This document shows positions 1-8,445 of a stretch of DNA of 64,000 bases, one piece after another. Source of the DNA: Actinoplanes sp. DH11. Its GTDB lineage: Bacteria > Actinomycetota > Actinomycetes > Mycobacteriales > Micromonosporaceae. The number at the start of each line of letters is the position of its first letter. Within the stretch, counting starts at the first letter, position 1. The position numbers were made by a program, and so were the translations under genes. Location: the NCBI RefSeq assembly GCF_020873875.1, contig NZ_JAHWGU010000035.1, forward strand, positions 27,457 to 91,456. Direction: 5' to 3'. The notes under the pieces were generated by a model. The model was not told the origin of the DNA and ran no database searches. It saw only the letters and a program-made list of their open reading frames with translations.

Positions 1-546
1 GGCGATGAGTCGCATCTGGGTGATGCTCTGCTCCTCGGTGTGCCGCATCATGGCGATCTCGAGCTCGGCGGCGGACCGCATCCGGTCGGCCTCCACCTTG
101 GCGTCGGCCAGCATCTGCTGCGCCTCGGCCCGGGCGTCCCCGGGATCGGCGAGCCCCAGCAGCATGGTCGCCCGGTCGGTGGCCTCGGTCAGGATCCGTG
201 CCGCGGCCGCCTGCGCGTCGTGCGAGGCGGCGGCCACGATCTCGTCGCGGCGGGCCTGCGCCGCGGCCACCCGTTCCTGCGCCGCCGCCAGCATGGACGC
301 GGCCCGCCGCTGCGTCTCGGCGACCTCGCGTTCGGCGGCGGCGAGCATGTCGCGCACGTCTTCCGGTGTGGTGTCACCGAATCGGTCGACGAGCGGCCGC
401 AGTTCGGCGACCGTGGCGCGGGCGTCGTCCAGCGCCCGCTGGAGATCGGCGTGCTCGTGTTCCAGGGCGGCGTGCCGCTGCTCGAGCCGTTCCAGCCGGT
501 TCTTGATCGCGCGTACTCGCCGTCCGTAGACGGGCTCGTACTCCAC
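1..546 (-). CDS. Coiled-coil protein, DivIVA/ATP-synthase-B-like (3' end outside window)
   Basis: Reading the minus strand from a GTG at 546 gives 182 codons with no stop before the window edge, so the C-terminus is missing. After a basic start (VEYEPVYGRRVRAIKNRLE) almost the whole protein is charged heptad sequence rich in Ala, Glu, Arg and Gln, for example ERLEQRHAALEHEHADLQ, then several AA-x-x-A-x-x-EA segments typical of long actinobacterial coiled coils near DivIVA. No catalytic motif is visible. GGGAAG lies 10 nt upstream of the GTG and supports the start. Actinobacterial proteins of this kind usually act as scaffolds for polar growth or division, but I see no DivIVA N-terminal membrane-binding motif here, so the role is open. 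Confidence 0.7.
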   Translation of the reverse strand, partial: MEYEPVYGRRVRAIKNRLERLEQRHAALEHEHADLQRALDDARATVAELRPLVDRFGDTTPEDVRDMLAAAEREVAETQRRAASMLAAAQERVAAAQARRDEIVAAASHDAQAAAARILTEATDRATMLLGLADPGDARAEAQQMLADAKVEADRMRSAAELEIAMMRHTEEQSITQMRLIA

Positions 547-571
547 TGGGCAGTCACTTCCCGGGCGTCGG

Positions 572-764
572 CGGCGGGAGAAAAACGTTATCGGACCGGC
601 GAGCGTGACGCCATGACGAACATCAGCCCACCGGGGATCGCGACGCCGTGACGACCATCAGCCCGCCGGGGATCGCGACGCCGTGACAACCGTCAGCCCA
701 CCGGCGAGCGCGACGCCATGACGGCCGTCAGCGCGCCGGGGAGCGCAACGCCATGACGACCATC
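572..764. repeat. 35-bp tandem repeat spilling out of a gene 3' end
   Basis: Four full copies of a 35-bp unit lie at 607-641, 642-676, 677-711 and 712-746. Weaker partial copies flank them at about 572-606 and 747-764. The unit begins GACGCCATGACG and ends GGGGAGCGC or a close variant. The copies nearest 764 are the 3' end of the neighbouring membrane-protein gene; the outer ones are non-coding duplicates of that 3' end. The period is not a multiple of three, so each copy shifts frame. Confidence 0.85.
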
Positions 765-1267
765 GCGTACAGCGCGACACCCGAACCCACCCCGGCGATC
801 AGGGCGACGGTCGCCGCGGAGCCGCCGGCCGCGTACACCAGGAAGCCGGCCAGGCCGAGCAGGGTCATCGCCGCGCCGAGCAGGTGGAACAGCGGCAGCC
901 GCCACGCCCGGGCCAGGGCGAAGAAGTGCACGCCGACCACGGTGGCGACCCAGGCGACGCCGAGTTCCGGGCGGTCCAGCACACCGTTGATCACGTAGAG
1001 GCCGCCGAACAGGGCAGCCACCTCGACCGCCACGATGATCCAGTAGCGACGGTCGGCGAAGCCGTGACCGGCGGCCCGCGGCGCGGACCGGGCCGTGCTG
1101 CCGGAGCGCGCCGTGCTGCCGGAGCGGAACAAGGCGACGAGCAGGGCCACCGCGGTGATCACGGCCGCGACCTGGATCACCGGCGGCCACGGCGACGGCA
1201 GGCCGGCGCTGTTGACCATGATGAACACGGTTCCGAACGAGATGGCGATCAGGCAGCCGGCAAACAT
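728..1267 (-). CDS. Six-helix membrane protein, unknown function
   Basis: A 179-residue protein from the ATG at 1267. It contains about six hydrophobic spans: FAGCLIAISFGTVFIMV at the N-terminus, then VIQVAAVITAVALLVALF, WIIVAVEVAALFGGLYVI, VAWVATVVGVHFFALA, HLLGAAMTLLGLAGFLVY and a last one ending at VVMALRSPAR. A short basic repeat (RSGSTARSGSTARS) sits in the loop after span two. The same frame stays open upstream. A CTG at 1300 that overlaps the stop of the ROK gene (1299-1297) would add IDGRPFKIGG and give translational coupling, so the true start may be there. I recognise no family. The gene probably shares a transcript with the ROK gene; its 3' end is part of the 35-bp repeat. Confidence 0.65.
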   Translation of the reverse strand: MFAGCLIAISFGTVFIMVNSAGLPSPWPPVIQVAAVITAVALLVALFRSGSTARSGSTARSAPRAAGHGFADRRYWIIVAVEVAALFGGLYVINGVLDRPELGVAWVATVVGVHFFALARAWRLPLFHLLGAAMTLLGLAGFLVYAAGGSAATVALIAGVGSGVALYAMVVMALRSPAR

Positions 1268-1296
1268 GCCGCCGATCTTAAAGGGACGGCCGTCGA

Positions 1297-2478
1297 TCAG
1301 GTGGGCGCGCGCAGGCGTGACTGCAGGACCAGGGCGGCCGCGCCGGTGGCGGAGGCGGTCGCCGCGGCCGGCGAGACGGTCACCGTCACCGAGCGGTGCC
1401 AGGTCCTGGTGTCGGCCGGTTCCAGGCGGCGCAGGATGGCCGGTCCGTAGACGAAGGACGCCGCCGCGAAGCCGGTGCCGGTCAGCACGATCAGGTCGAG
1501 GTCGAGCAGGTTGACGACGGATTCGGCGGCGGCGGCGACGTGCTCGGCGGAGTCCTCGAGCAGGGCGTGGCACGCCGGGGCGCCGGCCCGTGCCGCGCGG
1601 GCGATCGCGGCGAAATCGGCGGCCACCGCGCGCGAGCCGGGCGGGCCCAGACCGGCCTCCGCGGCGGCTGCGGGATCGGCTGCGGCGGCGGCGACGACGG
1701 TACCGGGACCGGCCACCGCCTCGAGACAGCCGCGGCTGCCGCAGGGGCAGGGCGGGCCGTCCACCCGTACACAGAAATGCCCGAACTCGCCGCCGCGCAG
1801 CGCCCGCCCGCCCACCATGATCCCGGCGCCGATCGCGCTGCCCAGGTGCAGGGCCGCGAAGGCCCGGTCCGGGCCGCGGCGGGCCACCCAGTACTCGCCG
1901 ACCGCGGCCGCCGTCGCGTCGTTCTCCACCAGCACCGGCAGCCCGGTCGCGGCCGCGAGCCGCTCGCCGAGGTCGTCACCGCTGCCGCCGGGCGGACAGA
2001 GCGGGCTGCCGCCGGGCGGACGGAGCGGGCTGCCGCCGGGCGGACGGAGCAGGCTGCTACCGGGCGGGCGGACCAGGCCGATGCCGAGGCAGCGCACCAC
2101 GTCCACGCCGGAGCCGGCGAGCAGCACCGTCACGCCGGCGGCGAGTTCATCGGCGGACGCGGGCGCGCCGGTGGGCCGGGCCAGCCGGGACACGATGCCG
2201 CCGGTCTGGCCGGTCAGCACGAACGTGGCGGTGCCCGCGTCAAGGTGCACGCCGACCGCGAGGCGTGCGCCGGGGTCGAGTTTCAGCAGCGTGCGGGGTT
2301 TGCCGGCGGTCGGCCGGCGGCCGGTCTCGACGACCAGGCCCTCGTCGAGCAGGCGGCGGACCGTCATCGACACGGAGGCCTCGGTGAGCCCGGTGGTCCG
2401 GGCGATCTCGACGCGGCTCAGCGGCTCGGCGGCGCGTATCACATCGAGGATCGCCTCCCGGGCGCTGCGCCGGCTCAC
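1297..2478 (-). CDS. ROK-family transcriptional repressor
   Basis: A 393-residue ROK protein. Residues 1-75 form a winged helix-turn-helix (VEIARTTGLTEASVSMTVRRL). The rest is a sugar-kinase-like ROK domain with the zinc-binding signature CPCGSRGCLE, the GGEFGH motif, the ENDATAA segment and a C-terminal VVNLLDLDLIVLTG block. ROK repressors of this layout sense sugars and control carbohydrate genes. The gene diverges from the beta-mannosidase gene with only 49 bp between the starts, so it probably controls mannoside use. An unusual insertion of about 32 residues made of (RPPGGSPL)n interrupts the ROK domain around residues 134-166 and is encoded by a 24-bp tandem repeat. Family assignment is firm; the ligand is inferred. 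Confidence 0.9.
   Translation of the reverse strand: MSRRSAREAILDVIRAAEPLSRVEIARTTGLTEASVSMTVRRLLDEGLVVETGRRPTAGKPRTLLKLDPGARLAVGVHLDAGTATFVLTGQTGGIVSRLARPTGAPASADELAAGVTVLLAGSGVDVVRCLGIGLVRPPGSSLLRPPGGSPLRPPGGSPLCPPGGSGDDLGERLAAATGLPVLVENDATAAAVGEYWVARRGPDRAFAALHLGSAIGAGIMVGGRALRGGEFGHFCVRVDGPPCPCGSRGCLEAVAGPGTVVAAAAADPAAAAEAGLGPPGSRAVAADFAAIARAARAGAPACHALLEDSAEHVAAAAESVVNLLDLDLIVLTGTGFAAASFVYGPAILRRLEPADTRTWHRSVTVTVSPAAATASATGAAALVLQSRLRAPT
1981..2076. repeat. 24-bp in-frame tandem repeat inside the ROK gene
   Basis: Four 24-bp copies at 1981-2004, 2005-2028, 2029-2052 and 2053-2076; the first three are almost identical (GCTGCCGCCGGGCGGACGGA core). The period is in frame and encodes eight-residue RPPGGSPL units on the minus strand. 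Confidence 0.85.
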
Positions 2479-2494
2479 CGCCGCAGACTACACG

Positions 2495-2523
2495 TTGACT
2501 GGCTAACTTCAGCTCCTTAAGAA
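2495..2523 (+). promoter_or_regulatory. Candidate promoter of the beta-mannosidase gene
   Basis: TTGACT at 2495-2500 and TAAGAA at 2518-2523 are separated by 17 bp. They lie in the 49-bp gap between the divergent ROK and mannosidase starts. The expected transcription start falls about at the mannosidase ATG (2528), which suggests a leaderless or near-leaderless mRNA; no Shine-Dalgarno sequence is seen. An operator for the ROK repressor would have to lie in this same gap. Confidence 0.4.
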
Positions 2524-2527
2524 TGGG

Positions 2528-5029
2528 ATGATGCGCAAGACCGAGCTGCACACCGGGTGGACCGTCCGCGCGACCGGCGGCCCGATCCCCCCGGAGATCG
2601 CCGACACCGTCGTGCCCGCCGCCATCCCCGGCACCGTGCACACCGACCTGCTGGCTGCCGGGCTGATCCCCGACCCCTACGTGGATCGCAACGAGGAGGC
2701 GCTGGCCTGGTTCCACCGGTCGTCGTGGCAGTACGCGACGGTCCTGCGCGCCGCGCCCGCCGAGCCGGGGGAGCGGGTGGAACTGGTCTTCGACGGGCTG
2801 GACACGGTCGCCCGCGTCGACCTGGACGGCCACGAGATCGGCCGGACGGCGAACATGCACCGCGGCTACCGCTTCGACGTGGGTCACCTGCTCACCGGCG
2901 AGGAGCAGACCCTGGGCGTACGGTTCTCGGCCGCCCTCGACCACGCGGAACAGGTCCAGGCGGAGATCGGCGAGCGGCCCCGGCCGTACCCTCATCCCTT
3001 CAACGCCATCCGCAAGATGGCCTGCTCGTTCGGCTGGGACTGGGGTCCCGACCTGCAGACCGCCGGCATCTGGAAGCCGGTGCGCCTGGAACGGTGGCGT
3101 GTCGCCCGGCTCGCCGCCGTCCGTCCCCTCGCCACCCGGCGCCACCTCGGCGTCACCGTCGAGGTGGAGCGGCTGGCAGCGGACGACCTGGTGATCGAGG
3201 TGACTGCCGGCTCGGAGGTGCACCGGGAGAAACTGGCCGGCCGGGACACCGCGGTCGTCGAGATCCCGATGCCGGACGCGCCGACCTGGTGGCCGGCCGG
3301 GTACGGCGAGCAGCCCCTCGTCGGCGTCGAGGTGCGGCTGCTGCACGACGGCGACGAGGTCGACAGCTACCGGACCCGGGTCGGGTTCCGCGACGTCCAC
3401 CTCGACGAGACGCCGGACGAGCACGGTTCCCGGTTCACCCTGGTCGTCAACGATCAGCCGATCTTCGTGCGCGGGTTCAACTGGATCCCCGAGGATCATC
3501 TGCTGACGCGGGTCACGCGTACCCGACTGGAACGCGCCGCGGACCGCGCGCTCGCCGCCAACGCCAACCTGCTGCGGGTCTGGGGTGGCGGCATCTGGGA
3601 GACCGACGACTTCTACGACGTCTGCGACGAACGCGGCCTGCTGGTGTGGCAGGACTTCCCGCTCGCCTGCGCGGCCTACAGCGAGGAGGAGCCGATCCGC
3701 TCCGAGATCCTCGCCGAGGCGCGGGAGAACGTCACCCGGCTCGCCCCGCACCCGTCGCTGATCCTCTGGAACGGCGGCAACGAGAACATCTGGGGCCACG
3801 AGGACTGGGGCTGGAAGGCGGCGCTGAACGGTGCCACCTGGGGCGCCCGGTACTACGACGAGGACTTCCCGGCCCTGCTGGCCGAACTGGACCCGACCCG
3901 ACCGTACCACCCGGGCAGCCCGTCCAGCCCCGGCCACGACCCGGCGGACGTGCACCCCAACGACGACCGGTACGGCACCCGGCACGAATGGGAGGCGTGG
4001 AACCGCGAGGACTACACGCACCACGACAACTTCGTGCCCCGGTTCTGCTCCGAGTTCGGCTGGCAGGCGCCGCCCGCCTGGGCCACCCTGGTCGAGACCC
4101 TGGCACCCGGTGACCTGCGCAAGGACTCACCGGCGTTCCTGCTGCACCAGAAGGCCGAGGACGGCAACGGCAAACTCGACCGCGGCGTCGCCCGGCACCT
4201 GCCCCTACCCGGCGACTTCGCGGCCTGGCACTGGGCCACCCAGCTGAACCAGGCGCGGGCCACCCGGTACGCCGTGCTGCACCTGCGGTCCCACGCGCCC
4301 CGGACCATGGGCAGCATCCTGTGGCAGCTCAACGACTGCTGGCCGGTCACCTCGTGGGCGGTGGTCGACGGCGCGGAACGGCTCAAACCGGCGTGGTACG
4401 CGGTCCGGTCCGCCTACGCGCCACGCACCCTCGCGTTCGTCCGGCGTGACAACGCCCCGGTGCTGGCCGTCATCAACGACACCGCCTCGCCGTGGCACGC
4501 CCCGGTAGACCTGCGGCTGCTCGGCTTCGACGGTGCCGTCGCGGATTCCCCGGCGGGCTCGGACGTCCCCGCCGACTTCGACGTCCCGGCTCACTCGGTG
4601 CGGCTGATCCCCGTCGGCCTCCGGCCGGCCGACCCCTCGAACACCGTCCTGGTCGCCGAGGCCGATGGGTTGCGCGCCACCCATCTGTTCGCCGAGGACT
4701 TCGACCTGGCCTACGACCCGGCGCCGCTGAGCGTTGACGCCCGGCCGGTGGACGGCGGCTGGGCGGTCACCGTCACGGCGTCGTCCTTCGCCCGGGACGT
4801 GGCGCTGCTGCCCGACCGGCTGGCACCGGACGCCACCGTCGACGACATGCTCGTCGACCTGCTTCCCGGCGAGAGCCACACCTTCACGGTCACCACGTCC
4901 GCCACCGTCGATTCGTCGGCGTTCGCGGGTCCGTCGGCGTTCGCGGGTCCGTCGGTGTTCGCCGCTCCCGAGGTGCTGCGTTCGGCGAACGCCCTGGCCG
5001 GACACCGCCCCGTTGTGGCCCGCTCATGA
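2528..5029 (+). CDS. Beta-mannosidase, glycoside hydrolase family 2
   Basis: An 833-residue GH2 enzyme that should release beta-linked mannose from the non-reducing end of manno-oligosaccharides. No signal peptide is visible, so it is probably cytoplasmic and acts on imported oligosaccharides. The N-terminal jelly-roll is recognisable (VPAAIPGTVHTDLLAAGLI), followed by FVRGFNWIPEDHLL and RVWGGGIWETDDFYD. Glu419 in WNGGNENIWG is the predicted acid/base and Glu509 in FCSEFGWQAPP the predicted nucleophile, as in family 2 mannosidases. Near the C-terminus a small SAFAGPSVFA-type repeat occurs. The start is ATG at 2528, with an alternative ATG immediately after. It is divergent from the ROK repressor and followed 10 nt later by a LacI-type sensor gene. 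Confidence 0.93.
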   Translation: MMRKTELHTGWTVRATGGPIPPEIADTVVPAAIPGTVHTDLLAAGLIPDPYVDRNEEALAWFHRSSWQYATVLRAAPAEPGERVELVFDGLDTVARVDLDGHEIGRTANMHRGYRFDVGHLLTGEEQTLGVRFSAALDHAEQVQAEIGERPRPYPHPFNAIRKMACSFGWDWGPDLQTAGIWKPVRLERWRVARLAAVRPLATRRHLGVTVEVERLAADDLVIEVTAGSEVHREKLAGRDTAVVEIPMPDAPTWWPAGYGEQPLVGVEVRLLHDGDEVDSYRTRVGFRDVHLDETPDEHGSRFTLVVNDQPIFVRGFNWIPEDHLLTRVTRTRLERAADRALAANANLLRVWGGGIWETDDFYDVCDERGLLVWQDFPLACAAYSEEEPIRSEILAEARENVTRLAPHPSLILWNGGNENIWGHEDWGWKAALNGATWGARYYDEDFPALLAELDPTRPYHPGSPSSPGHDPADVHPNDDRYGTRHEWEAWNREDYTHHDNFVPRFCSEFGWQAPPAWATLVETLAPGDLRKDSPAFLLHQKAEDGNGKLDRGVARHLPLPGDFAAWHWATQLNQARATRYAVLHLRSHAPRTMGSILWQLNDCWPVTSWAVVDGAERLKPAWYAVRSAYAPRTLAFVRRDNAPVLAVINDTASPWHAPVDLRLLGFDGAVADSPAGSDVPADFDVPAHSVRLIPVGLRPADPSNTVLVAEADGLRATHLFAEDFDLAYDPAPLSVDARPVDGGWAVTVTASSFARDVALLPDRLAPDATVDDMLVDLLPGESHTFTVTTSATVDSSAFAGPSAFAGPSVFAAPEVLRSANALAGHRPVVARS

Positions 5030-5039
5030 GACCGCCGCG

Positions 5040-5879
5040 ATGAACGGCCTCATCGGACTGGTCTTCGCCGGCGACGCCACCCAGGTCGGTGTCGAACCGT
5101 TCTTCATGGAACTGATCGCCGGCATGGAGGAGGCCCTGGCACCGCACGGCGCCACAGTCCTGCTTCTGGTCGTGCCGGACCGCGAGGCCGAACTGGGCGC
5201 CTACCGCCGCTGGTCCGCCGACCACACCGTGGACGCCGTGGTCGTCGTCAACCTCACCCACGACGACCCGCGCCCGGCCCTGCTCGCCGACCTGGGCCTG
5301 CCCGCCGTCCTCGCCGGCCACGGCGACACCGACCGCTTCCCCCGCGTGATCACCGACGACGCCGGCGCGGTCACGACCGCCGTCGAGGCGTTCGTCGCGC
5401 TCGGGCACCGCCACATCGCCCGCGTGACCGGCCCGAAAGCCCTGATCCACACCGCCGAGCGGTCCGCCGCCATGCTCACGGCAGGACACACCCATGGTGT
5501 ACGGGTCACCGAAGCCGAAGGCGACTACGGCCCCGAGTCCGCCGTCCGAGCCGTCCGCACCCTGCTCCGCACCGACCCGCCACCCACGGCCATGATCTTC
5601 GACAACGACGTGATGGCGGTGGCGGCCCTCGGCGAACTGTCCCGCTCCGGCATCCCCGTGCCCGCCCGCCTCAGCCTCCTCGCCCTGGACGACTCGCCCC
5701 TCTGCGAACTATCGTCGCCGCCGCTCTCCGCTCTCAGCAAGAACGTCCACGCCCACGGCCTGATCCTCGCCCGCGCCGTTCTCGCCGCCGTCGCGGGCCA
5801 GCCGCCGACCGACCACCCGGGCCCCGTCCCACACCTGATCCACCGGGCCACCACGGGCCCCGCCTTTGACCGTCTCTGA
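5040..5879 (+). CDS. LacI-type sugar-sensor domain lacking the HTH
   Basis: A 279-residue protein that begins directly with the periplasmic-binding fold of LacI/GalR regulators (MNGLIGLVFAGDATQVGVEPFF). It continues through ALGHRHIARVTGP and TAMIFDNDVMAVAALGEL to SLLALDDSPLCELSSPPLSAL, all typical of the LacI C-terminal domain. Normal family members are about 330-340 residues and carry a roughly 55-residue helix-turn-helix at the N-terminus. Here the frame upstream of 5040 overlaps mannosidase coding sequence and contains no HTH. It lies 10 nt after the mannosidase stop and is probably co-transcribed. It may be a decayed regulator, or a sensor that acts through another protein such as the ROK repressor. 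Confidence 0.8.
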   Translation: MNGLIGLVFAGDATQVGVEPFFMELIAGMEEALAPHGATVLLLVVPDREAELGAYRRWSADHTVDAVVVVNLTHDDPRPALLADLGLPAVLAGHGDTDRFPRVITDDAGAVTTAVEAFVALGHRHIARVTGPKALIHTAERSAAMLTAGHTHGVRVTEAEGDYGPESAVRAVRTLLRTDPPPTAMIFDNDVMAVAALGELSRSGIPVPARLSLLALDDSPLCELSSPPLSALSKNVHAHGLILARAVLAAVAGQPPTDHPGPVPHLIHRATTGPAFDRL

Positions 5880-5933
5880 TCAGCCGGTCGCCCCTCTGAT
5901 CAGCCGGTCGCCCCCTGATCAGCCGGTCGCCCC
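5876..5933. repeat. 19-bp tandem repeat after the LacI-like gene
   Basis: Three copies of CTGATCAGCCGGTCGCCCC at 5876-5894, 5896-5914 and 5915-5933; the first includes the stop codon of the preceding gene. Degenerate GGTCAGCCGGTGGGC copies continue to about 6003. The stretch 5934-6186 has no convincing gene. Confidence 0.8.
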
Positions 5934-6186
5934 TGGTGGGCCGGTGGGCCTCTGGCCAGCCGGTCGCTTCTGGTCAGGCGGTGGGCCTCTGGTCAGCCGG
6001 TGGGCACCCCGCCCTGCCGTCGCCCTCCTTGTGCCCGACGTCCGAGCGCCAGTGCTATCCCGTCTTGAGCCGCCTGCCGCAGACAGCTCGAATTCGATCA
6101 TCACGGTGGCCGCAATCAGCAGTGGGCTGGGGTCTACTTCGTGCGGCTGCCTGGTGTCTGTCCGGTGAGTGAGTGCTTCGCGCTGG

Positions 6187-6660
6187 GCTGTCACTGGTGG
6201 CTGGTTGGAGTGGGGTTGGAGCAGCCACCAGTGACAGCTGGTTGGGTCGGGGCAGCCATGAGTGACAGCTGGTGGGTCGGTCCGGTGGGCGCGGTCGGCG
6301 GTGGGCGGTTCACCTTGTGTGGGTGCCACGGGTTTGTGCGGTGAGTGCTTCGGCCTGGGCTGTCACTGGTGGCTGGTTCTGGCGGGGTTCGAGCAGCCGT
6401 GGGTGACAGCTGGTCGGGTCGAGGCAGCCACCAGTGACAGCTGGTTGGGTCGGGGCAGCCGTGGGTGACAGCTGGTGGGTCGGTTCGGCAATCACCGGTG
6501 GGTGCGGTCGGCGGTGGGCGGGTTCACCTTGTGTGGGGTGCCATGGGTCTGCGTCGGGCTGGGCTGTCACTGGTGGCTGGTTGGAGTGGGGTTGGAGCAG
6601 CCACCAGTGACAGCTGGTTGGGTTGGGGCAGCCGTGGGTGACAGCTGGTTGGGTCGGCCG
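6187..6660. repeat. Cluster of intergenic inverted-repeat (hairpin) elements
   Basis: The clearest unit is GCTGTCACTGGTGGCTG at 6187-6203, an 18-nt loop, then the exact inverted copy CAGCCACCAGTGACAGC at 6222-6238. Similar units start at about 6359 and 6562, each followed by extra right-half copies (CAGCCGTGGGTGACAGC). A longer direct repeat (GCGGTCGGCGGTGGGCGG to CACCTTGTGTGGG) recurs around 6289-6330 and 6507-6540. The same family reappears at the right end of the window. Apparent reading frames here (CHWWL-type peptides) simply follow the repeat. The stretch 6661-6811 is a GGTTGG/CTGGCCG-rich degenerate repeat with no gene. Confidence 0.85.
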
Positions 6661-6811
6661 GTCGTTCTGGGCGGCGGACTTGCCGGGACGGCTACCGGCA
6701 ACCGGGATGTTGGCCCTGGCCGGGAGGTTGGCCCTGGCCGAAAGGTTGGTTCCGGGCCGGGAGGTTGGTTTTGGCCGGGACGTCGGTCCCGGCCGGCGGG
6801 GCGGGTGGGGG

Positions 6812-7588
6812 TCAGTGGACCAGTGTCATGCGGCCGGACTCCAGGTCGTAGCGTGCGCCCACCACGGCCGTCCGGCCGTGGTCGACGGATTCGCGGACGA
6901 TTTCGCTGGTGGACACCAGGGCGGCGGCCTGGGCTCGGACGTTGGCGCGGACCGCGTGTTCGACGCCGTCGGGGTCGTTGACGTACGGGGTGACGATGGG
7001 ACGCAGCGCCGACACGATCGTGCCGATGTGGCCGGGGGCGGTGCCGCCGGTGCGGATGGCGTTCAGGGTGGCCGAGACGGCGCCGCAGCGTTCGTGGCCG
7101 AGGACGACGATCAGGGGCGGGGCGAACTCCTCCACCGCGTACTCGATGCTGCCCAGCAGCAGGTCGTCGACGATGTTGCCGGCGACGCGGTTGTCGAAGA
7201 CGTCACCGAGGCCCTGGTCGAACAACACCTCCGGGGGTACGCGGGAGTCCGCGCAGCCGAGGACGATCACGAACGGGTGCTGGGCGGGAGCGGTCTCCCG
7301 TACCCTCGCCAGGTCTTGATGGGGGTGCCGTGAGTGGCCGGAGGCGAAGCGCCGGTTGCCTGCCAGGATCGCCTCGAGGGCGCGGCGCGGGGTGTCCGGT
7401 GTCGGCGCGGTGCGGGCCGGGGTGGTGCCGGCCGGAGCGGTGCCGGCCGGGGCGGTGCCGGCCGGGGCGGTGCCGGCCGGGGCGATGCCGGCCGGGGCGG
7501 ACGCGGCGGCCCCGGAGAGGGTGAGTGAGCCGGCCAGGGCCCCGCCCGCGGTGAACAGCGCGCGGCGGCGGAGCGAGGTGTGCAACAT
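6812..7588 (-). CDS. Exported beta-class carbonic anhydrase
   Basis: A 258-residue enzyme that interconverts CO2 and bicarbonate. Zinc ligands are visible as Cys112 and Asp114 in CADSR and His165/Cys168 in GHERCGAVS. The N-terminus (MLHTSLRRRALFTAGGALAGS) has a twin-arginine-like motif and hydrophobic core, so the protein is probably exported by Tat. Between signal and enzyme lies a low-complexity spacer of repeated APAGT units (15-bp DNA repeat, about 7425-7500). The start at 7588 is chosen because GGAG lies 5 nt upstream; an in-frame ATG at 7603 lacks this. Most bacterial beta-carbonic anhydrases are cytoplasmic, so secretion is notable. It may serve extracellular carbonate chemistry, but no partner gene is adjacent. 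Confidence 0.9.
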   Translation of the reverse strand: MLHTSLRRRALFTAGGALAGSLTLSGAAASAPAGIAPAGTAPAGTAPAGTAPAGTTPARTAPTPDTPRRALEAILAGNRRFASGHSRHPHQDLARVRETAPAQHPFVIVLGCADSRVPPEVLFDQGLGDVFDNRVAGNIVDDLLLGSIEYAVEEFAPPLIVVLGHERCGAVSATLNAIRTGGTAPGHIGTIVSALRPIVTPYVNDPDGVEHAVRANVRAQAAALVSTSEIVRESVDHGRTAVVGARYDLESGRMTLVH

Positions 7589-7826
7589 CGGATCTCCAAG
7601 CATTGACGGATGACGACGCATTCTGTGTCCGCGGGCGCGGCGCGGCCCAGCCATTTATCGGCCTCACGACATAAGAAGATCAATGCGCCGGCGCAGGTGG
7701 GGGCCGCTGACCTGCCACTTCGGGCACCGGGCGTGGGCCGGGCCGTGATCGGGCTCACCGGCGGGATCCGGGTGCGGGACCGGAATGGATTTGCGTGCGG
7801 GGTGGCCGCGTCGCAAGCTACCCGGC

Positions 7827-8351
7827 ATGGAACCGCCCGAGATGATCAATGCTGGTGAGCTGGTGCTGAAGCGCTGGGAACCGGAGTGGGCCGACGAGGC
7901 CGCCGCCGCGGTGCGCGAGTCGCTGCCGGAGCTGAAGCCGTGGCTGCCGTGGGCCACCGACGGATACGACCGGGCCGCCGCGTCGGCCTACATCACCATG
8001 TCGGTGCAGGGCTGGGCCGAGGGCACCGAGTTCAACTACGCCATCTTCACCACCGTCGGCGAGCTGATCGGCTCGATCGGGCTGATGACCCGGTTCGGGC
8101 CAGGTGCGCTGGAGATCGGCTACTGGTTGCGCACACCGTGGGCGGGGCGCGGCCACATGACGGCGGCGGTGCGCGTGCTGGCCCGGGTGGCGCTGAGCCT
8201 GCCCGGCATCGAGCGGGTGGTGATCCGGCACGACGAGGCCAACGGCGCGTCCGCCGCGGTGGCGGCGAAGGCGGGCTTCGTCGAGGTCGGCCGGGTCGCC
8301 GCCGAACCGGACGGCACCCGCACCGACGTGCTGCGCGAGCTCCGGGCCTGA
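7827..8351 (+). CDS. GNAT-family N-acetyltransferase (RimJ/RimL type)
   Basis: A 174-residue acetyltransferase. After MEPPEMINAGELVLKRWEPE come the acceptor-side segment LPELKPWLPWA, a core strand IGSIGLMTR, and the acetyl-CoA loop region IGYWLRTPWAGRGHMTAAVR (the GRG belongs to the Q/R-x-x-G-x-G/A signature). It ends with VVIRHDEANGASAAVAAKAGF, typical of RimJ/RimL-like enzymes that acetylate protein N-termini or small amines. The substrate is unknown. The ATG at 7827 is preferred because it fits family N-termini; ATGs at 7785 and 7842 are alternatives. Confidence 0.85.
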   Translation: MEPPEMINAGELVLKRWEPEWADEAAAAVRESLPELKPWLPWATDGYDRAAASAYITMSVQGWAEGTEFNYAIFTTVGELIGSIGLMTRFGPGALEIGYWLRTPWAGRGHMTAAVRVLARVALSLPGIERVVIRHDEANGASAAVAAKAGFVEVGRVAAEPDGTRTDVLRELRA

Positions 8352-8445
8352 GGAGGGTACGGCGGTGCGGATCCGGGTGGAGGCGTGGCAGTAGGCCGCC
8401 ACCCGACGGATGGCCGGCGGATCATCCCGCGTGCGTGGCCGGCGG

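Noticed and set aside
2240..4024. 594-codon frame opposite beta-mannosidase
   Set aside because: Composition is typical of an antisense shadow and the sense strand encodes a complete GH2 enzyme.
5919..6570. Several open frames with CHWWL-type peptides
   Set aside because: They run through inverted repeats on both strands and change with repeat copy; no conserved protein feature.
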